Source: an uncultured Clostridia bacterium (GTDB lineage: Bacteria; Bacillota_A; Clostridia; TANB77; CAG-508). From it: DNA of 22,804 nt. The DNA lies in the NCBI GenBank assembly GCA_948852375.1, contig CAQOYX010000016.1, positions 1 to 22,804 of the forward strand. The letters are read 5' to 3'. Under the pieces are notes generated by a model. It made no database searches. It had not been told where the DNA came from and worked only from the letters and a program-made list of their open reading frames with translations. The first letter of the stretch is position 1; each line of letters starts with the position of its first letter. The translations under genes were made by a program, and so were the position numbers. Below are positions 1-8,474 of the stretch, piece by piece.

Positions 1-40
1 AAAAAGAATATTATATATTTTTTTTTTAATGAAAATAAAG

Positions 41-46
41 TATAAT
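41..46 (+). promoter_or_regulatory. Possible -10 box upstream of the polysaccharide genes
   Basis: A perfect TATAAT lies 54 bases before the wzx start, after a T-rich stretch that could be the tail of an upstream terminator. No good -35 box is visible at 17 bp, so this is a weak call in very AT-rich DNA. Confidence 0.3.
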
Positions 47-100
47 ATAAAAAGTATAGATGGAAAATAAATAAAAATTACTAACAAGGAGATAGTATAA

Positions 101-1547
101 TTGAAAAGGTCAATTACCAAAAATTATATATACAACTTAATATATCAAATACTAGTATTAGTATTACCACTAATCACAGCACCTTATATATCAAGGGTAC
201 TAGGGGCTGAAAATATCGGAATATTTAGTTACACAACATCAATAACCACATATTTCATATTATTTGGTTCACTTGGAATAGCAATGTATGGGCAAAGAGA
301 AATAGCATATCTTCAAGAAAACAAGGACAAGTGTAGTAAAACATTTTGGGAGATTGTTATAGTAAGATTTATAACAATGCTAATTTCAATGGCAATATTT
401 TACATTACATTTGTAAAAGGTAATCAGTATAGCATATATTATGCAATTTTATTATTAGAATTATTAGCAAACTGCCTAGACATTAGTTGGTTTTTTCAAG
501 GACTAGAAGAATTCAAAAAAACAGTTTTAAGAAATATAGTTGTAAAAATTATAAGTATTATATGTATATTTACTTTTGTAAAAACTGCAAATAATTTATC
601 TACATATATATGGATATATGTTTTATCTATATTAATTGGAAATGTATTATTATGGGCATATTTACCTAAATATTTGAAACAAGTACATATAAAAGAACTT
701 CATATATTAAACCATGTAAAACCTACAATAGGATTATTTATACCACAAATAGCAATACAAATATATACAGTACTAGATAAAGTTATGATAGGTGCTATAA
801 TTACAGACAAAGCAGAAGTTCGGATATTATGAACAAAGTCAAAAAATGATAAAAATTTTACTTACAGTTGTTACTTCACTTGGAACAGTTATGGTACCAA
901 GAATGGCAAATACATATATAAATGGTGATAAAAAGCAACTATTACAATACATGAATAGATCTTTTCGATTTGTATTTTTGTTAGCTTTTCCTATAATATT
1001 TGGAATAATTGCAATATCAAAATACTTTGTTCCAATATTCTTTGGAGCAGGGTATGAAAAAGTTATAGTCTTAATGAACATTATTAGTCCTATTCTTCTT
1101 GCAATAGGCTTAAGTAATGCAATAGGAACACAATTTTTATTGCAAACGAAAAGACAAAAAGAATTTACAATATCAGTTATAGCAGGAGCAATTATTAATT
1201 TTTTAATTAACATTTTACTAATAGGAAGATATGCTTCAGTAGGAGCAGCGACGGGCACAGTTATTGCTGAGGTTTGTGTAACAGCTATTCAATTTGTATA
1301 TATAAAAACAGAATTTAAGATAATAGATATTTTAAAACTATCTGTTAAGTATTGTATTTCTGCAGTAATAATGTTTATTGTGTGCATTATTATTGGAATA
1401 ATAATTTATAATAAAATATATGCAATTATTACACAATTTTTAATAGGAATTTTAGTATATGGAAGTTGTTTACTGATTTTAAAAGACGATTTCGTTTATT
1501 TAATACTAAATAAAATAAAACTAAAGTTTAAAAAGATAGGAGACTAA
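101..1547 (+). CDS. wzx: Wzx-type polysaccharide flippase (MATE/MOP superfamily), read through one CGG +1 shift
   Basis: Multi-pass membrane protein that flips undecaprenyl-linked oligosaccharide units across the cytoplasmic membrane. The start is a TTG at 101, with AAGGAG at 86-91 giving a 9-base spacing. The N-terminal segment (LITAPYISRVLGAENIG) is typical of RfbX/Wzx flippases, and the C-terminal half has the usual hydrophobic helices (MVPRMANTYI onward). The zero frame ends at TGA 830-832. Skipping the C of CGG at 821-823 gives AEV-GYYEQSQKM, the conserved GYY segment of this family, and continues to TAA 1545-1547. The joined product is about 481 residues, normal for Wzx. It is followed 6 bases later by glf. 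Reading it as a pseudogene is possible in isolation, but unlikely given nine other identical sites. Confidence 0.9.
821..824 (+). other. CGG +1 frameshift / CGGA glycine site 1 (wzx codon 241)
   Basis: The preceding codon is GTT, followed by in-frame CGG then A. Skipping C reads GGA TAT TAT GAA, the GYYE segment of Wzx proteins. Without the shift, translation stops at TGA 830. Confidence 0.9.
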
Positions 1548-1553
1548 AATAAT

Positions 1554-2657
1554 ATGAAATATGATTATTTAATAGTAGGAAGTGGTTTATTTGGAGCAAT
1601 ATTTGCATATGAAGCAAAACAAAGAGGAAAGTCTTGCTTAGTTATAGACAAAAGAAACCATATTGCTGGAAATATTTATACTGAGAACATAGAAGGGATT
1701 AATGTACACAAATATGGAGCACATATTTTTCATACAAGTAATAAAGAGGTATGGCAATATATTAATAAATTTGCAAAATTCAATCATTATATAAATTCAC
1801 CAGTTGCAATATATAAAGGTGAACTATATAATATGCCATTTAATATGAATACATTTAATAAATTATGGGGAGTTATTACACCTAAGCAGGCAAAAGAAAA
1901 AATATTAAAAGAAATAAAAGAGGCGGGAATTGTAGATCCTAAAAATCTTGAAGAACAAGCAATCAGTTTAGTTGGAAAAACCATATATAAAAAGCTAATA
2001 AAAGGATACACAGAAAAACAATGGGGACAATATGCGATTGATTTGCCAAGTTTTATTATAAAAAGATTACCAGTTCGTTTTACTTATGATAATAACTATT
2101 TCAATGATATATATCAAGGAATACCAATAGGCGGATATACAAAAATTATTGAAAAAATGTTAGAAGGAATAGAGGTAAAATTAAATATAGATTTTTTTGA
2201 TAAAAGGCAAGAATTAGAAAATATAGCAGATAAAATAGTATTTACAGGAATGATAGATAAGTTCTATGATTATAAATTTGGAGAGCTAGAATACAGAAGT
2301 TTGAAATTTGAAACAGAGATTTTAGAAGAACAAAACTATCAAGGAAATGCAGTTGTAAATTATACTGAATATGAAATTCCATATACAAGAATTATAGAAC
2401 ATAAGCATTTTGAATTTGATACACAAAGCCCTAAAACAATTATTACAAAAGAATATCCCAATATATGGACAAGGCGAGAAGAGCCATATTATCCAATAAA
2501 CAATGATAAAAATAATAAATTATATGGAAAATATAAAGATCTTTCAAAAAATAATAATAAAGTTATATTTGGAGGAAGACTTGGACAATATAAATATTAT
2601 GATATGGACAAAGTAATTATAGAAGCCTTACAATGTGTAAAGGAACACCTGCTTTAA
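1554..2657 (+). CDS. glf: UDP-galactopyranose mutase
   Basis: FAD enzyme that converts UDP-galactopyranose to UDP-galactofuranose, the donor for galactofuranose in surface glycans. It has 367 residues, the usual length. The N-terminus is a Rossmann FAD site (DYLIVGSGLFGAIFAYEA) followed by VIDKRNHIAGN and KYGAHIFHTSN, all hallmark UGM blocks. Later come GYTEKQWG and PVRFTYDNNYFND, and near the C-terminus FGGRLGQYKYYDMD. AGGAG at 1538-1542 precedes the ATG, and wzx ends 6 bases upstream, so the two are co-transcribed. No frameshift. One arginine in WTRREEP is encoded by CGA, showing that this CGN codon is used normally. Confidence 0.97.
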   Translation: MKYDYLIVGSGLFGAIFAYEAKQRGKSCLVIDKRNHIAGNIYTENIEGINVHKYGAHIFHTSNKEVWQYINKFAKFNHYINSPVAIYKGELYNMPFNMNTFNKLWGVITPKQAKEKILKEIKEAGIVDPKNLEEQAISLVGKTIYKKLIKGYTEKQWGQYAIDLPSFIIKRLPVRFTYDNNYFNDIYQGIPIGGYTKIIEKMLEGIEVKLNIDFFDKRQELENIADKIVFTGMIDKFYDYKFGELEYRSLKFETEILEEQNYQGNAVVNYTEYEIPYTRIIEHKHFEFDTQSPKTIITKEYPNIWTRREEPYYPINNDKNNKLYGKYKDLSKNNNKVIFGGRLGQYKYYDMDKVIIEALQCVKEHLL

Positions 2658-2808
2658 AAATATATTAATTAAAAATTAGGAGTCTCTTTTTAAATTGTAG
2701 TAACCCAAAAAGTAAATTATCAGATTATATGTCTAGTTTTATACATTTTAAATCTTTGCTAAAAACATCAATAAAAAAAGACATTAAAAATAAGAAAGGG
2801 AATATAAA

Positions 2809-3682
2809 ATGAAAATTTTAATAACAGGATCAAATGGAATGCTTGCAAATGCTGTAAAAAATGAATTAAAAAATGAAGAGCTAATCTTAACAGATGTAGC
2901 TGACCTAGATATAACAAACCAAGAAGCAGTAAGAAGATTTATAAAAGAAACAAAACCACAATATATTATAAACTGTGCAGCATATACATCAGTAGATAAA
3001 GCAGAAGAACAGTTAGAAATGGCAAAAAAAGTAAATGCAATACGGACCTAAGAACTTGGCAATTGTAACCAATGAAGAAGATATAATATTAGTACATATT
3101 AGTACAGACTATGTATTCGGAGGAGACAAGCCTACAAATGAAAGCTATAAAGAAGAAGAAGAGAAAAATCCAGTTACAGCATATGGAATAACAAAACTAG
3201 AAGGAGAAGAAGCTATAAAAGAAAATTGCTCAAAATACTATATATTTCGTACAGCATGGTTATATGGCGAAGGAAATAACTTTGTAAGAACAATGTTAAA
3301 ATTAGGAAAAGAAAAAGAACAAATAAGTGTAGTTGATGATCAACATGGAAGCCCAACATATGCAGTAGACCTTGCAAGTATCATTCATCAATCAATAAAA
3401 AAGCAAATACCATATGGAATATACCATGCAACAAACATGGGTTATACAACATGGTATGAATTTACAAAAGCAATATTAAAAAAAGCAGGAGTATTTTGTA
3501 AAGTAAATCCAGTTTCAACTGAACAATATATAGAGTTAATGCAAATAACACAAGCAAAACGCCCTAAAAACTCTAAATTATCAAAAGAAAAACTACTAAA
3601 TACAGGAATTGAAATACCAGACTATATTGATGCTTTAGAAAGATATTTGAATGTTGAAACTAACATTAATAAGAAAATGTGA
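2809..3682 (+). CDS. rfbD: dTDP-4-dehydrorhamnose reductase, read through one CGG +1 shift
   Basis: Last step of dTDP-L-rhamnose synthesis: NAD(P)H reduction of dTDP-4-dehydro-L-rhamnose. An extended SDR fold is visible: dinucleotide-binding GSNGMLANAV near residue 7, NCAAYTSVDKAEE, STDYVFGG, and catalytic Tyr125/Lys129 in YGITK, then FRTAWLYGEGNNFVRTM. The zero frame ends at TAA 3049-3051. Skipping C at 3043 gives VNAI-GPKNLAIV, the expected conserved segment, and the frame continues to TGA 3680-3682. Joined length is 290 residues, normal. The ATG is preceded by AGAAAGGG. Both the Tyr-Lys pair and the sugar-binding part lie after the shift, so the short product would be inactive. CGT and CGC appear in frame as arginine here. 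Confidence 0.93.
3043..3046 (+). other. CGG +1 frameshift / CGGA glycine site 2 (rfbD codon 79)
   Basis: The preceding codon is ATA, followed by CGG then A. Skipping C reads GGA CCT AAG AAC, giving NAIGPKNLA. Without the shift a TAA follows two codons later. Confidence 0.92.
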
Positions 3683-3762
3683 TATAAAATATAAATATTG
3701 CTAAGCAAAATGTGTAAAATTTATAAAATAATACTTTAGAAAATGGAAAGGTAAAAAGAACA

Positions 3763-4650
3763 ATGAAAAAACGTAAAGGAATTATTTTAGCAGGAGGAAG
3801 TGCAACAAGGCTATATCCATTAACACTTGCTATATCAAAACAAATTATGCCAGTATATGATAAACCTATGATATATTATCCACTATCAGTTTTAATGGAA
3901 ACAGATATAAAAGACATCTTAGTAATATCTACACCAAGAGACATAAATGTATTTAAAGAACTTTTAGGAGATGGTTCAAAATGGGGAATGAGCTTTAGTT
4001 ATAAAGTACAAGAAAAGCCAAAAGGTCTTGCAGAAGCATTTATAATAGGAGAAGATTTTATTGGAGAAGATAATGTTGCAATGATTTTAGGAGATAATAT
4101 GTTTTATGGAAACAATCTAAATAAAATATTAAAACATGCAAATGAAAGAGCTGATGAAGCAACAATATTTGGATACTATGTAAAAAATCCAAGAAGTTAC
4201 GGAGTAGTAGAAATAGATAAAGTTGGAAATGCCATATCAATAGAAGAAAAACCAGAAAATCCAAAATCGCATTATGCAGTACCAGGATTATACTTTTATA
4301 CAAATGAAGTAATAACAATAGCAAAAAAAATAAAGCCATCAGAAAGAGGAGAACTAGAAATAACAGAAATAAATGAAGAATACATGAAAATGGGAAAACT
4401 AAAAGTAGAAAAACTAGGACGAGCAATGACGTGGTTTGATACAGGAACACATGACTCACTTTTAGAAACAGCAAGTTTTGTACAAACCATAGAAAAAAGA
4501 CAAGGACTACAAATATGTTCTCCAGATGAAATCGCATATGAAAAAGGCTGGATAACAGCAGAAGATTTATCTAGAATAGCAGATAAATTTATAAAAACAG
4601 ATTATGGAAAATTCTTAAAAGAATTAACACAAGAAGAAATGAAAGTATAA
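3763..4650 (+). CDS. rfbA: Glucose-1-phosphate thymidylyltransferase
   Basis: First step of dTDP-L-rhamnose synthesis: glucose-1-phosphate plus dTTP to dTDP-glucose and pyrophosphate. The 295-residue length is standard. The N-terminal nucleotide-binding signature is KGIILAGGSATRLYPLT, followed by SKQIMPVYDKPMIYYPLS. Further on are ILGDNMFYG (metal/sugar site), EEKPENPKSHYAVPGLYFY and RGELEITEIN, then TWFDTGTHDSLLEA-like TWFDTGTHDSLLET. Ala replaces the second Gly of the usual GGSGTRLYP, a substitution common in this family. The ATG follows GGAAAGG. No frameshift. Located 80 bases after rfbD and 35 before rfbC. Confidence 0.98.
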   Translation: MKKRKGIILAGGSATRLYPLTLAISKQIMPVYDKPMIYYPLSVLMETDIKDILVISTPRDINVFKELLGDGSKWGMSFSYKVQEKPKGLAEAFIIGEDFIGEDNVAMILGDNMFYGNNLNKILKHANERADEATIFGYYVKNPRSYGVVEIDKVGNAISIEEKPENPKSHYAVPGLYFYTNEVITIAKKIKPSERGELEITEINEEYMKMGKLKVEKLGRAMTWFDTGTHDSLLETASFVQTIEKRQGLQICSPDEIAYEKGWITAEDLSRIADKFIKTDYGKFLKELTQEEMKV

Positions 4651-4685
4651 ATATATTTTTTAATAAAATTGAAAGGAAAAAATAA

Positions 4686-5270
4686 ATGGGAAAATTCAAA
4701 AAAATAGAAACATCTATAGAAGGAGTATATATAATTGAGCCAACAGTTTTTAGAGACGATAGAGGCTACTTCATGGAGATCTATTCAAAAACAGAGTTTG
4801 AAGAAATAGGTTTATATTATAATTTTGTACAAGATAATCAATCTAAATCTAAAAAAGGTGTTTTAAGAGGTCTACATTTTCAAAAAGAAAATCCACAAGC
4901 TAAGTTAGTAAGGGTGTTAAAAGGAGAAGTATTTGATGTAGCAGTAGACCTAAGACCAAAAAGCAAAAGTTATGGAAAATGGGAAGGAGTAATACTTTCA
5001 GAAGAAAACAAAAAGATGTTCATGATACCAAAAGGATTTGCACACGGATTTTTAGTACTATCAGAAGAAGCAGAATTCACATATAAATGTGATGACATAT
5101 ACAACAAAGCAACAGAAGGAGGACTTCTTTGGAATGACCCAGACATAGGAATAAACTGGCCGTTAGGAAACATGAAAATATCAGAACTACTAACATCAGA
5201 AAAAGACCAAAACTGGCCAACACTAAAGGAATTAAGCAAGACAGATTTATTTGAAAATATAGTGAATTAG
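4686..5270 (+). CDS. rfbC: dTDP-4-dehydrorhamnose 3,5-epimerase
   Basis: Cupin-fold epimerase acting at C3 and C5 of the 4-keto sugar, third step of dTDP-L-rhamnose synthesis. It has 194 residues, normal. Visible family blocks: EPTVFRDDRGYFMEIYS, QSKSKKGVLRGLHFQ with catalytic His64, VRVLKGEVFDVAVDLR, and MIPKGFAHGFLVLSEEAEF with a conserved aromatic/His region, then NDPDIGINWP. The ATG at 4686 is preceded by GAAAGG. Intact, no CGG in frame (CAC GGA in AHGF spans a harmless out-of-frame CGG). Followed by a 311-base gap holding structured RNA candidates. Confidence 0.97.
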   Translation: MGKFKKIETSIEGVYIIEPTVFRDDRGYFMEIYSKTEFEEIGLYYNFVQDNQSKSKKGVLRGLHFQKENPQAKLVRVLKGEVFDVAVDLRPKSKSYGKWEGVILSEENKKMFMIPKGFAHGFLVLSEEAEFTYKCDDIYNKATEGGLLWNDPDIGINWPLGNMKISELLTSEKDQNWPTLKELSKTDLFENIVN

Positions 5271-5279
5271 AACTAATAA

Positions 5280-5345
5280 ATAGAGTCTTCAGCCTCAATT
5301 TACCTAAGATGATAGCCCTCTTAAGTAAATGGATTTTTACTCTAT
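5280..5345 (+). ncRNA. Candidate nested-hairpin RNA downstream of rfbC
   Basis: Perfect 7-bp outer stem ATAGAGT (5280-5286) with ACTCTAT (5339-5345). Inside it, an 11-bp hairpin with one C-A mismatch is formed by 5298-5308 and 5320-5330. There is no U-run typical of an intrinsic terminator. It may be part of the larger structured region that follows. I cannot match it to a known RNA family. Confidence 0.4.
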
Positions 5346-5410
5346 AAAAAATAAATTAGTACCAAGTAGAATGAATTGATAATAATAACAATAAAAATAG
5401 TACAAAACTA

Positions 5411-5550
5411 ATGTGAAGGAAGTAATATATTTCATCTCTGAAATGGAGACTGGGTATCCGAGAGGCGATGGAATACCTGTGAGCGTTTGGAAGTAACAAT
5501 GAAAGAAATCAAATATATTACTTCCTAGAAGCGGATGTCAAACGAAAAAA
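5411..5550 (+). ncRNA. Pseudoknotted structured RNA candidate between rfbC and rfbB
   Basis: Directly visible: a perfect 16-bp stem between 5417-5432 and 5511-5526 encloses about 78 bases. These contain two smaller hairpins: TCTC/GAGA around 5435-5449, and GGTATCC/GGAATACC around 5452-5477 with one bulge. A 6-base CGTTTG at 5484-5489 inside the enclosed region is complementary to CAAACG at 5539-5544 outside the stem, which would form a pseudoknot. The region is richer in G/C than its surroundings and has no ORF. It sits inside a polysaccharide operon, as does the eps-associated EAR antitermination RNA of Bacillus, but I cannot assign it to that or any other family by eye. rfbB starts 32 bases after the region ends. 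Confidence 0.6.
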
Positions 5551-5581
5551 TCAACAATAGCCAAAAAAGGAGAGAAAAACA

Positions 5582-6550
5582 ATGAAACAAAACATATTAA
5601 TAACAGGAGCAGCAGGCTTTATAGGAGCAAACTTTACACAATACTTTGTAAACAAATACCCACAATATAACATAATTATTTTAGACAAACTAACATATGC
5701 AGGAAACATAGACAATCTAAAAAAGGTAATAGACAAAATAGCATTCATACAAGGAGACATCTGCAATTATCAATTAGTAAAAGACATATTCAAAAACCAT
5801 GAAATAAACGGAGTAATCCACTTTGCAGCAGAATCCCATGTAGACAACAGCATAAAAAATTCATTGATTTTTACACAAACAAACGTAATAGGAACACACA
5901 CCCTACTAGAAGTAGCAAAACAAACATGGGGAGAAGGAAGCAAAAACAAATTTATACACATATCAACAGATGAAGTATTTGGAACACTAGGAGAAGAAGG
6001 CTACTTCACAGAAGAAAGCAAAATCTCCCCAAACAGTCCATACTCTTCATCAAAAGCAAGCTCAGACCTAATAGCAAGAGCATATTATGAAACATACAAA
6101 ATGAATGTAACCATTACAAACTGTTCAAACAACTATGGACCATACCAACACAATGAAAAGCTAATTCCACATATGATAAAACTAGCACTAAACAACCGAA
6201 AACTACCAGTATATGGAAATGGAAAAAATATAAGAGACTGGTTATATGTAGAAGACCATTGTGAAGCAATAGACCTAGCATATCATAAAGGAAGAATAGG
6301 AGAAAGATATAATATAGGTGGACATAATGAAAAAAGAAATATAGAAATAGTAAAACTAATATTAAAATACCTAAACAAACCAGAAGAACTAATAGAATTT
6401 GTAGAAGACAGAAAAGGACACGACTATCGTTATGCAATAGACCCTAGTAAAATAAAACAGGAACTAGGTTGGGAGCCTAAAACCAAATTTGAAGATGGAA
6501 TAATAAAAACAATAGACTGGTATATGGCAAATAAAGATTGGTTAAAATAA
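5582..6550 (+). CDS. rfbB: dTDP-glucose 4,6-dehydratase
   Basis: NAD-dependent extended SDR enzyme, second step of dTDP-L-rhamnose synthesis (dTDP-glucose to the 4-keto-6-deoxy sugar). Rossmann motif GAAGFIGANF near residue 8, LDKLTYAGN, HFAAESHVDNS, then catalytic STDEVFG (Asp130-Glu131) and the Tyr154/Lys158 pair in YSSSK. NCSNNYGPYQ and GNGKNIRDWLYVEDHC follow, as expected for RmlB. It has 322 residues, slightly short of many homologues (about 340-360) but complete at both ends. AAAGGAG precedes the ATG. It is intact, with CGA and CGT serving as arginine. The structured RNA upstream may control its expression. Confidence 0.98.
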   Translation: MKQNILITGAAGFIGANFTQYFVNKYPQYNIIILDKLTYAGNIDNLKKVIDKIAFIQGDICNYQLVKDIFKNHEINGVIHFAAESHVDNSIKNSLIFTQTNVIGTHTLLEVAKQTWGEGSKNKFIHISTDEVFGTLGEEGYFTEESKISPNSPYSSSKASSDLIARAYYETYKMNVTITNCSNNYGPYQHNEKLIPHMIKLALNNRKLPVYGNGKNIRDWLYVEDHCEAIDLAYHKGRIGERYNIGGHNEKRNIEIVKLILKYLNKPEELIEFVEDRKGHDYRYAIDPSKIKQELGWEPKTKFEDGIIKTIDWYMANKDWLK

Positions 6551-6657
6551 AAGTGATATAATTGGGGGTTCTATTATATAAACATTAACATAGTATAAAA
6601 TGTTCTAAAAAATATATAATATAATTAACTACATAAAAATAGTTAAAGGAGCATTTA

Positions 6658-7794
6658 ATGAAAGAAGAAAATAAAACCAATAAAGATAACTTTCTTTATG
6701 AAAAAAAAGAATATAATAAAACAGAGTGCAATGAGATAGGCAGTAATAAAATGAACACTAGGAAAATCAACAATAAAAAAACAAAATGGCTAAAAGTAGT
6801 ACTAATACTGCTTTTAGTTATAATTTTATCTGGAATTATCCTAGCAGGAAAATTCATATCTGATAAACTTTCCAAAATAAACTTTCAAGAATTAGATGAA
6901 ACAAAATTAGATATAAACGATAATTTGTATGAAGAAGTAAAAGAAGAAATAGGACTTACCAAAAAAGAATATGATGAAGCAATAAACATAGTATTACTAG
7001 GCTCAGACTCAAAAGACATGAACAACCAATACAGTGGAAACAGTGATGCAATCATAATCATATCAGTAAATCCAAAATTTAAAACCATAAAACTAATCAG
7101 CATTCCAAGAGATACAGCAGCATATATAGATGGAGTAGAAAAAAGATATAAAATCAATTTTGCATTTGCAAAAGGAAGAGAGCAATTAGCATTAAAAACC
7201 ATCAATAAAACATTTGATTTAGACTTAAAAGAATATGTAACAATAAACATTTCTGCCATGTACGATATTATAAATGAACTAGGAGGAGTAGAACTAACAA
7301 TTACAAAAGACGAAATGAAGTGGATAAATGAATATATACAAATGTTTTATAATTTTTCTGGAAATGAAGTAAAAAAAGTTACAAATTATGGAAAAGTTAC
7401 ATTAACAGGAGAACAAGCAGCAGCCCATGTAAAAGAAAGAATGGCAGGAACAAGTTATGAAAGCAGTGAACATGGAGATTATGGAAGAACAAGACGACAA
7501 AGAGATGTATTTGTATCAATGTTAAATAAAATAGCAAGCAAAGATGTAACTGAGATCTCGAGAATTATTGATTTAATTTTAGAACAAGTTACAACAAATA
7601 TAGATGTAGTAAAATACACAGGAATGCTTCCAGAATTTATAGCAAATAAAAATTCATATTTAAATAATATAACCTCAGTAATGTTACCAAGTTTAGACTA
7701 TAGCAAAGAAATATTTGAAAATGGAGTATATTTATATGTAACAGATAATGAAAAAGCCAAAAGGGATTTTGTTAAATATATGTATGAAATGTAA
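6658..7794 (+). CDS. LytR-CpsA-Psr (LCP) family cell-wall polymer ligase
   Basis: Membrane-anchored phosphotransferase family that moves lipid-linked polysaccharide or teichoic acid onto peptidoglycan, acting outside the membrane. The 378-residue protein has a cytoplasmic Asn/Lys-rich head (about 1-43), one transmembrane helix (about 45-64), then the LCP domain. Family blocks are INIVLLGSDSKD, NSDAIIIISVNPKFKTIKLISIPRDT with the conserved Arg-Asp, KINFAFAKG, ELGGVELTI and GDYGRTRRQRD. AAAGGAG precedes the ATG. Its place directly after the rhamnose genes suggests it ligates this locus's polymer. The C-terminus ends shortly before a clear terminator. Confidence 0.93.
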   Translation: MKEENKTNKDNFLYEKKEYNKTECNEIGSNKMNTRKINNKKTKWLKVVLILLLVIILSGIILAGKFISDKLSKINFQELDETKLDINDNLYEEVKEEIGLTKKEYDEAINIVLLGSDSKDMNNQYSGNSDAIIIISVNPKFKTIKLISIPRDTAAYIDGVEKRYKINFAFAKGREQLALKTINKTFDLDLKEYVTINISAMYDIINELGGVELTITKDEMKWINEYIQMFYNFSGNEVKKVTNYGKVTLTGEQAAAHVKERMAGTSYESSEHGDYGRTRRQRDVFVSMLNKIASKDVTEISRIIDLILEQVTTNIDVVKYTGMLPEFIANKNSYLNNITSVMLPSLDYSKEIFENGVYLYVTDNEKAKRDFVKYMYEM

Positions 7795-7859
7795 TAAAGA
7801 GACAAACTATCAATATAATATTTATGATTTTTTCTAATAGAAAAAATACTACTTTATAG

Positions 7860-7891
7860 ATAAGCTAAAATTGTATTTTTAGCTTATTTTT
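7860..7891 (+). terminator. Intrinsic terminator after the LCP gene
   Basis: Perfect 11-bp inverted repeat ATAAGCTAAAA (7860-7870) and TTTTAGCTTAT (7877-7887), 6-base loop, followed by T residues to 7891. It closes the polysaccharide operon and lies between two convergent genes. Confidence 0.85.
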
Positions 7892-7894
7892 GAC

Positions 7895-8254
7895 TTATAA
7901 AACTTTTTCTTCTAAGACTTCAATATGTAAATCATGATTATTTAATTTAGAATTGATTTCAACTGTAGCTTTTTGTAAAGCATCGAACTTTTGCATAGCA
8001 ATAGATGTATATTCTAAACCTATTTGAGCTTTTTCGCCAATTGAATATTCTATTCTAGTAACAGTATTTCCTAAAGATTTCAATTCAGTTTTAATTTGTT
8101 TAAAATTTTCATTATGAGAATCAAGTCTAGAGTTAATTTGTGTAAAGTTTTCATTATGAGAATCAAGTCTTGAATTGATTTGTTTTAATTCTTTATCAAA
8201 ACTTTCTTTCACTGAAAAAATAGCTTCTAAAATTAAACCGTGTATTCTTGTCAT
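7895..8254 (-). CDS. Small coiled-coil protein with 14-residue tandem repeats, function unknown
   Basis: Predicted 119-residue soluble protein, almost entirely helical and rich in Glu/Lys/Asn/Gln, with heptad-like hydrophobics (FDKELKQINSRLDSHNENF and later ALQKATVEINSKLNNHDLHIEVLEEKV). Two near-identical 14-residue units, (K/T)QINSRLDSHNENF, follow each other at about residues 24-51. I start it at the ATG at 8254 (MTRIHG), because the strong AAGGAGG on the minus strand is only 3 bases from the alternative ATG at 8263 but 12 from this one. It is divergent from the membrane gene at 8475. Such short coiled-coil repeats occur in many unrelated families, so I assign no function. Confidence 0.7.
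   Translation of the reverse strand: MTRIHGLILEAIFSVKESFDKELKQINSRLDSHNENFTQINSRLDSHNENFKQIKTELKSLGNTVTRIEYSIGEKAQIGLEYTSIAMQKFDALQKATVEINSKLNNHDLHIEVLEEKVL
8102..8185 (-). repeat. Two 42-bp tandem repeats inside the coiled-coil gene
   Basis: Two adjacent in-frame 42-base units encode (K/T)QINSRLDSHNENF twice with only a few base differences. They look like a recent duplication or a repeat-number-variable segment. Confidence 0.75.
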
Positions 8255-8299
8255 ACATAACATTTACCTCCTTCCAGATAGTTTGTCTATTTAATGATT

Positions 8300-8328
8300 A
8301 GTATAGCATGTTGATTTAAATAATACAA
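8300..8328 (-). promoter_or_regulatory. Promoter of the coiled-coil gene
   Basis: On the minus strand, TTGTAT (8323-8328) and TATACT (8300-8305) are separated by exactly 17 bases. They lie about 46 bases upstream of the start and just upstream of the strong ribosome site. Confidence 0.55.
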
Positions 8329-8368
8329 TATAAGAAAGTATTTTTTTGTAAATTTGAAGAAAAAATTA

Positions 8369-8397
8369 ATGACAAATTTTAAGTTTATTGTTATAAT
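8369..8397 (+). promoter_or_regulatory. Promoter of the 8475 membrane protein gene
   Basis: ATGACA (8369-8374) and a perfect TATAAT (8392-8397) with a 17-base spacer, 77 bases before the start. The rest of the 8264-8474 gap is AT-rich with nothing else visible. Confidence 0.6.
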
Positions 8398-8474
8398 TTT
8401 AATAAAATTAATGAATTCGTAATATATTTCATCGTATTATATGTAATAAAATAATAGAAAGGAAAGAAGTTAAA

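Noticed and set aside
830..832. UGA recoded as tryptophan
   Set aside because: UGA at 3680-3682 is the natural stop of rfbD, and TGG is used for tryptophan throughout; the TGA at 830 is only met in the unshifted frame.
4058..4537. Long minus-strand open frame inside rfbA, rich in Leu/Phe
   Set aside because: Mirror of an AT-rich coding strand; no ribosome site, and rfbA is clearly the real gene. The same applies to the other antisense frames in the fab, rfb and tsf genes.
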